DNA of 8,433 nt from XYD12-FULL-36-8 sp041739035 (GTDB taxonomy: Bacteria > Bacteroidota > Ignavibacteria > Ignavibacteriales > Ignavibacteriaceae), in the NCBI GenBank assembly GCA_041739035.1, contig JBGSOQ010000245.1, positions 1 through 8,433 of the forward strand, read 5' to 3'. Positions 5,523 through 8,433 of this stretch are shown here, one piece after another (position 1 is the first letter of the stretch; each line of letters begins with the position of its first letter). The position numbers and the translations under genes are program-made. Below the pieces are notes generated by a model. It did no database searches. It worked only from the letters and a program-made list of their open reading frames with translations, and was not told the DNA's origin.

Positions 5523-7733
5523 ATGAAAAAGTACATATTTTATTTTTTAATTTTTATTTTTCTCCAAATTATCTTCTCAGATTATTTGAGTGCGCAGAAC
5601 TCACCGATGCCAACAACACCGGCCGGAACAAACAATATAATTTATGATTCAAGTCTTCAAAAATATTTTTTTCAATTTAATGGTGAAACAATTTATGAGT
5701 ATTACGTTGGTAACGGCAGCTATTTTTACAATAGCGGAGCTACTTTTAATGGAATTAAAGCTAAAGCAGTAAATGGTAATTGGTTTTGGCCAAGTAATGT
5801 GGGTGGAATCATTGCACAACTATCTGGGCTCGAAAAAAAACCTTTGGATGATGGCGTGTTTTATGAAGGATTGGGTTATTCTTTAAGTGATGATACGGTT
5901 ATTGCCGATTGGCGTATGAAATACGATGATGATTATGTGGACTACACATATAAATTGCAGATTTCTGGAAAAACTTTAATCATCAAGATTGAAGTAAAAA
6001 ATGGTTCAACAAAGGCTAAAGGCATTGAACTTGATAGATGTGAAAATGCAAATGATAAAAGAGTAATACCCGTTCCTTATTTAACGCTTTTTAATTTACT
6101 TTTTTCTGACGACGGTTATACTTCTTTGTTTGTAGATTGGGAAACTACTAATGCATCTGCAATTGTCCCGCTAAATCCTAGTGAGTACAATATTTCTGAT
6201 AATGTTTCTACAAAATCAGTTAGATTTTCACACCATATCAGGTACAACGAAAAAACTGATGGTCTTAGAAATCAATTGAAAGAAACACTTTACTTAACTG
6301 TATCTTCAAGCATTGAAGAAGTGCTGCCAAATATTGTCGGACCAACTGCTCCTAGGCGAGCGGAAGCAGCTAGTAAGACTGTTATCTCTTATAGTCCTCC
6401 TTATACATGGATGTTTAATCCACCACAATGCAGCATGTACAATTATGACTATTTCCAGAAAATCAAAGATAGGGGCGTTGATAATATTGCAGTAATAATT
6501 AAACAGTATCAAAAATTTGGATATGATAGCGGATACCCTGAGGTATTACCTGCGAATGATTGGGATAACAACAATTTTGACTGCAGTAATTATTTACATC
6601 CTTGTGAAAATACTTCGAACAGTGCCAATGGATTTTTGATTGATACAAAAAACGCTTTAAATTCTTTGGGTTATTCAGTCGCTTTGCACGAGAACTATGT
6701 GGAATGCTATGCTAATGGCAGCGATTCATATAGTTGGGACGATTGTGCGGTTGACACTAAAGGTAGAAAATTAAGAGGCTGGCCAACGGGTGGATGTCTC
6801 AAAAATGATACTGCATATTTTTTCAACACTGGAAAAGCAAAGAATTATTTAACAACGTGGTCCGAGAAAATTCAGCAAACGATTGGACCTAATTTTGGAT
6901 ATCTTGATGTTTCATCCGGGGCAAATCCAAGTTGGTTAGTTGATTATGATGCAAGCGAACAAGAATCTGGTAAGTTCAAATATGTGATTGATAATATGCG
7001 CTCATTCTCAAATATATTACGATCGAAATATCCCGGTTTCATTCAAGGTGAAGGCAACAACCATTTTTTATATACAGGATATTTTGATGACTTTGAAGCT
7101 TCCCTTTTTACAGCAAACTATAATGTTTATGGATATAAGGCACCCTTATTTGTGGATTTTGATCTGAAAAAGATGCATGGTAAATCGGCATTTCATGGTG
7201 TAGGATACTTCTATCTGTTCTTTGCTCCAGATTTTGGTGCTAATGTTTTATTAGAAAGATCTCTTACTTGGGACGAAATATTGATGAATACTGCGACCGA
7301 ATTAGCTTTTGGACACAATGGAATAATAATGAAATCGTTTATAGAAGAACTTACCATTGAGCAGGCCGAATTGGAAAACACTCACGTTTTACCGGTTGCA
7401 AAAGCACTAATAGATGCGCAACCTGTAAGTATTTTATACGGTAATGATTATCAAACAGCTTCAAATTATATTAAAAGTCATCCTGGTTTCGCTGATATAA
7501 ATGATACGACAGATTTTATGGGAAAGGTAAAAGTGACATATGATAATGAAATAATAGTTTATGTTAATAGGCATCCTAGCGATCCTTGGACTGTTACCTT
7601 AGATACATCGGGCAAATGGTTGAGCTATCATGCTATAGTCAATGGCAAAGAGCAACTCTATGCAGGGCATAGTAATCTTACGACATTTATTTTACCTCCT
7701 AAAAATGGTTGGGTGGTTTATAACCCTGAGTAA
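5523..7733 (+). CDS. Large secreted protein, putative TIM-barrel glycoside hydrolase of unassigned family
   Basis: The 736-residue product has a clear signal peptide (MKKYIFYFLIFIFLQ..., probable cut after about residue 25, YLSAQ). Residues about 27-260 look all-beta and rich in Tyr, Trp and Gly, like the sugar-binding sandwich that precedes the barrel in several glycosidases. Residues about 285-600 read as a TIM barrel: VALHENYVECYANG, then GYLDVSSG with Asp462, then GFIQGEGNNHF with Glu510, then YFDDFEAS. Asp462 and Glu510 are at strand-end-like positions and are candidate catalytic residues. The pattern resembles, from memory, DUF5696/GH101-like proteins, so polysaccharide or glycan cleavage is a guess. 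The last 130 residues look like a beta domain ending VVYNPE. No T9SS sorting domain is present, unlike the upstream peptidase, so it may stay periplasmic or in the outer membrane. The start is the first ATG before the signal peptide. Confidence 0.75.
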   Translation: MKKYIFYFLIFIFLQIIFSDYLSAQNSPMPTTPAGTNNIIYDSSLQKYFFQFNGETIYEYYVGNGSYFYNSGATFNGIKAKAVNGNWFWPSNVGGIIAQLSGLEKKPLDDGVFYEGLGYSLSDDTVIADWRMKYDDDYVDYTYKLQISGKTLIIKIEVKNGSTKAKGIELDRCENANDKRVIPVPYLTLFNLLFSDDGYTSLFVDWETTNASAIVPLNPSEYNISDNVSTKSVRFSHHIRYNEKTDGLRNQLKETLYLTVSSSIEEVLPNIVGPTAPRRAEAASKTVISYSPPYTWMFNPPQCSMYNYDYFQKIKDRGVDNIAVIIKQYQKFGYDSGYPEVLPANDWDNNNFDCSNYLHPCENTSNSANGFLIDTKNALNSLGYSVALHENYVECYANGSDSYSWDDCAVDTKGRKLRGWPTGGCLKNDTAYFFNTGKAKNYLTTWSEKIQQTIGPNFGYLDVSSGANPSWLVDYDASEQESGKFKYVIDNMRSFSNILRSKYPGFIQGEGNNHFLYTGYFDDFEASLFTANYNVYGYKAPLFVDFDLKKMHGKSAFHGVGYFYLFFAPDFGANVLLERSLTWDEILMNTATELAFGHNGIIMKSFIEELTIEQAELENTHVLPVAKALIDAQPVSILYGNDYQTASNYIKSHPGFADINDTTDFMGKVKVTYDNEIIVYVNRHPSDPWTVTLDTSGKWLSYHAIVNGKEQLYAGHSNLTTFILPPKNGWVVYNPE

Positions 7734-7925
7734 TCCAGTGCGAAAATTAGGTTGATCGAAACATATCCTCTCAGAAGGGGGACATGAACTGAAAAAAATT
7801 ACTTGGAGATTACCAAAACTTTCTTGAAACAAACTCCTTTCGCATAAATGGCAGCCAAAAAACAGCAAATATTTTCTTCCTCCCTTACAACCTTTTTAAA
7901 CTTATTTTAGTCTAAGCTAATAAAT
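7734..7925 (+). other. Intergenic region, no clear feature
   Basis: About 190 AT-rich bases separate the putative glycosidase from the sigma factor. I see no T-tract terminator, no convincing -35/-10 pair and no clear ECF-type AAC-containing promoter. A weak hairpin CCTCT-CAGA-AGGGG (7767-7780) is reminiscent of the GC-rich repeat at 5101 but is too short to call. Confidence 0.4.
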
Positions 7926-7940
7926 GGAGTTATTTATTTG
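7926..7940 (+). promoter_or_regulatory. Ribosome site that fixes the TTG start of the sigma factor gene
   Basis: GGAG (7926-7929) lies 8 bases before TTG (7938-7940). In this frame a TAG at 7908-7910 closes the reading frame upstream, and no ATG or GTG lies between. The ATG at 7924 is in another frame and reaches a stop after 11 codons. TTG is therefore the best start. Confidence 0.75.
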
Positions 7941-8433
7941 GAAGATTTGTCATATTTAAGCGATAACGATCTGATAATTCAAGTCCTAAATGGCAATAAT
8001 TCGGCTTTTACGAACCTTTTCTACAGATATGATAAAAAGGTTTTTTCAATGGCTGCGCAGTATTTCCAAAGCTCCGATGATGCAAAGGATGTATATCAAG
8101 AAGTTTTTATCCGGGTTTATAAGGGACTTAAAAAATTTGAATTCCGCAGCGAGTTTTCTACATGGCTTTTTAGAGTTACAACAAACGTTTGTCTTACTCA
8201 CAAAGCGCAGTACAAAAAATTTCAAAATGTAAGTATTTCGCCTGATGAAGGTGATGAAGCTCCCAAAATGGATTTAAAATCTTCTGAAGAAAATGAACCG
8301 GATAACCAGTTGATTAATTCGGAAACTAAAGGAAAAGTGCAAAATGCGATTGATAGTTTAGCTCCTCAGCAAAAAATGGCATTTATGCTTAAACATATTC
8401 ATAACTATAAGATAAGAGAAATTGCCAAGATGA
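7938..8433 (+). CDS. ECF-type RNA polymerase sigma factor, cut by the right window edge
   Basis: This is an extracytoplasmic-function sigma factor that directs RNA polymerase to a stress or signal regulon. The frame runs from TTG at 7938 for 165 complete codons to the edge. The final TGA of the window is out of frame, so the C-terminus is missing. Region 2 is clear at about residues 20-95: AFTNLFYRYDKKVF, then DDAKDVYQEVFIRVYKGLKKF (47-67), then FSTWLFRVTTNVCLTHK (73-89), covering the -10 recognition and core-binding helices. An acidic Ser/Glu/Asp-rich linker of about 40 residues follows. Region 4 starts near residue 136 (VQNAIDSLAPQQKMAFMLKHIHNYKIREIAKM) and is cut inside the helix-turn-helix that reads the -35 box. 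The translation agrees with RpoE-like members; the ECF group cannot be set. An anti-sigma gene may follow outside the window, but this cannot be seen. Confidence 0.93.
   Translation, partial: MEDLSYLSDNDLIIQVLNGNNSAFTNLFYRYDKKVFSMAAQYFQSSDDAKDVYQEVFIRVYKGLKKFEFRSEFSTWLFRVTTNVCLTHKAQYKKFQNVSISPDEGDEAPKMDLKSSEENEPDNQLINSETKGKVQNAIDSLAPQQKMAFMLKHIHNYKIREIAKM

Noticed and set aside
5453..5647. Small open frame ahead of and overlapping the 5523 gene
   Set aside because: It overlaps the signal-peptide region of the 5523 gene in another frame, has no ribosome site and no recognisable composition; treated as a shadow frame.
7767..7780. CCTCT-CAGA-AGGGG hairpin as terminator of the 5523 gene
   Set aside because: The stem is short, includes a G-T pair, and no T-tract follows.
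7824..7849. TTGAAA followed by ATAAAT as a promoter for the sigma factor gene
   Set aside because: The spacing (14-15 bases) is too short and the -10 match is poor.
7990..8232. 80-codon open frame inside the sigma factor region
   Set aside because: The other frame gives an unbroken ECF sigma factor with a recognisable region 2 (DDAKDVYQEVF, FSTWLFRV), so this one is a shadow.

Overview
The window looks like a chromosomal segment from a member of the Bacteroidota/Chlorobiota/Ignavibacteriota group, most likely Ignavibacteriota. The main clue is the secreted peptidase at 2941-5310. It ends in a type IX secretion (T9SS) type A sorting domain (YPNPFNPST, then IYDVLGNEV, then GVYFYQL) preceded by an FN3-like module beginning VELSSFSA, a combination I associate with Ignavibacteria. 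The DNA is AT-rich and short intergenic gaps carry dispersed-type palindromes. The taxon is inference; the sorting domain is seen directly.

Layout. (1) 1-1058, minus strand: groES followed by the first 242 codons of groEL, which runs off the left edge. Upstream of groES is a textbook heat-shock control region: a sigma70-type promoter whose -10 box overlaps a perfect CIRCE operator for the HrcA repressor (1107-1160). (2) 1180-1258: a 79-bp imperfect palindrome in the divergent intergenic region. (3) 1328-2838, plus strand: a CPBP-type membrane protease homologue and pdxJ (vitamin B6 synthesis), 8 bp apart, probably one transcript. (4) 2941-5310: a Sec-exported, T9SS-sorted M28 zinc aminopeptidase with accessory beta domains; a GC-rich hairpin repeat appears to sit in frame inside its sorting domain. 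(5) 5307-5427: three repeat types packed end to end (eight copies of a 7-bp tandem unit, a 28-bp palindrome, a small GC hairpin). (6) 5523-7733: a large secreted protein of uncertain family whose middle part looks like a TIM-barrel glycoside hydrolase; it has a signal peptide but no T9SS tail. (7) 7938-8433: an ECF sigma factor starting at TTG and cut by the right edge.

How the genes relate. groES/groEL form the chaperonin operon. The CPBP gene and pdxJ are probably co-transcribed but have no obvious functional link. The M28 peptidase and the putative glycosidase fit a lifestyle of degrading external polymers, but the repeat cluster and 212-bp gap suggest separate transcription. The sigma factor probably starts another unit whose partner genes lie beyond the edge. 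No gene-free stretch exceeds 300 bases. I see no CRISPR array, insertion sequence, tRNA or rRNA. I do not see clear evidence of a new multi-gene system; the least explained items are the 736-residue secreted protein and the repeats.
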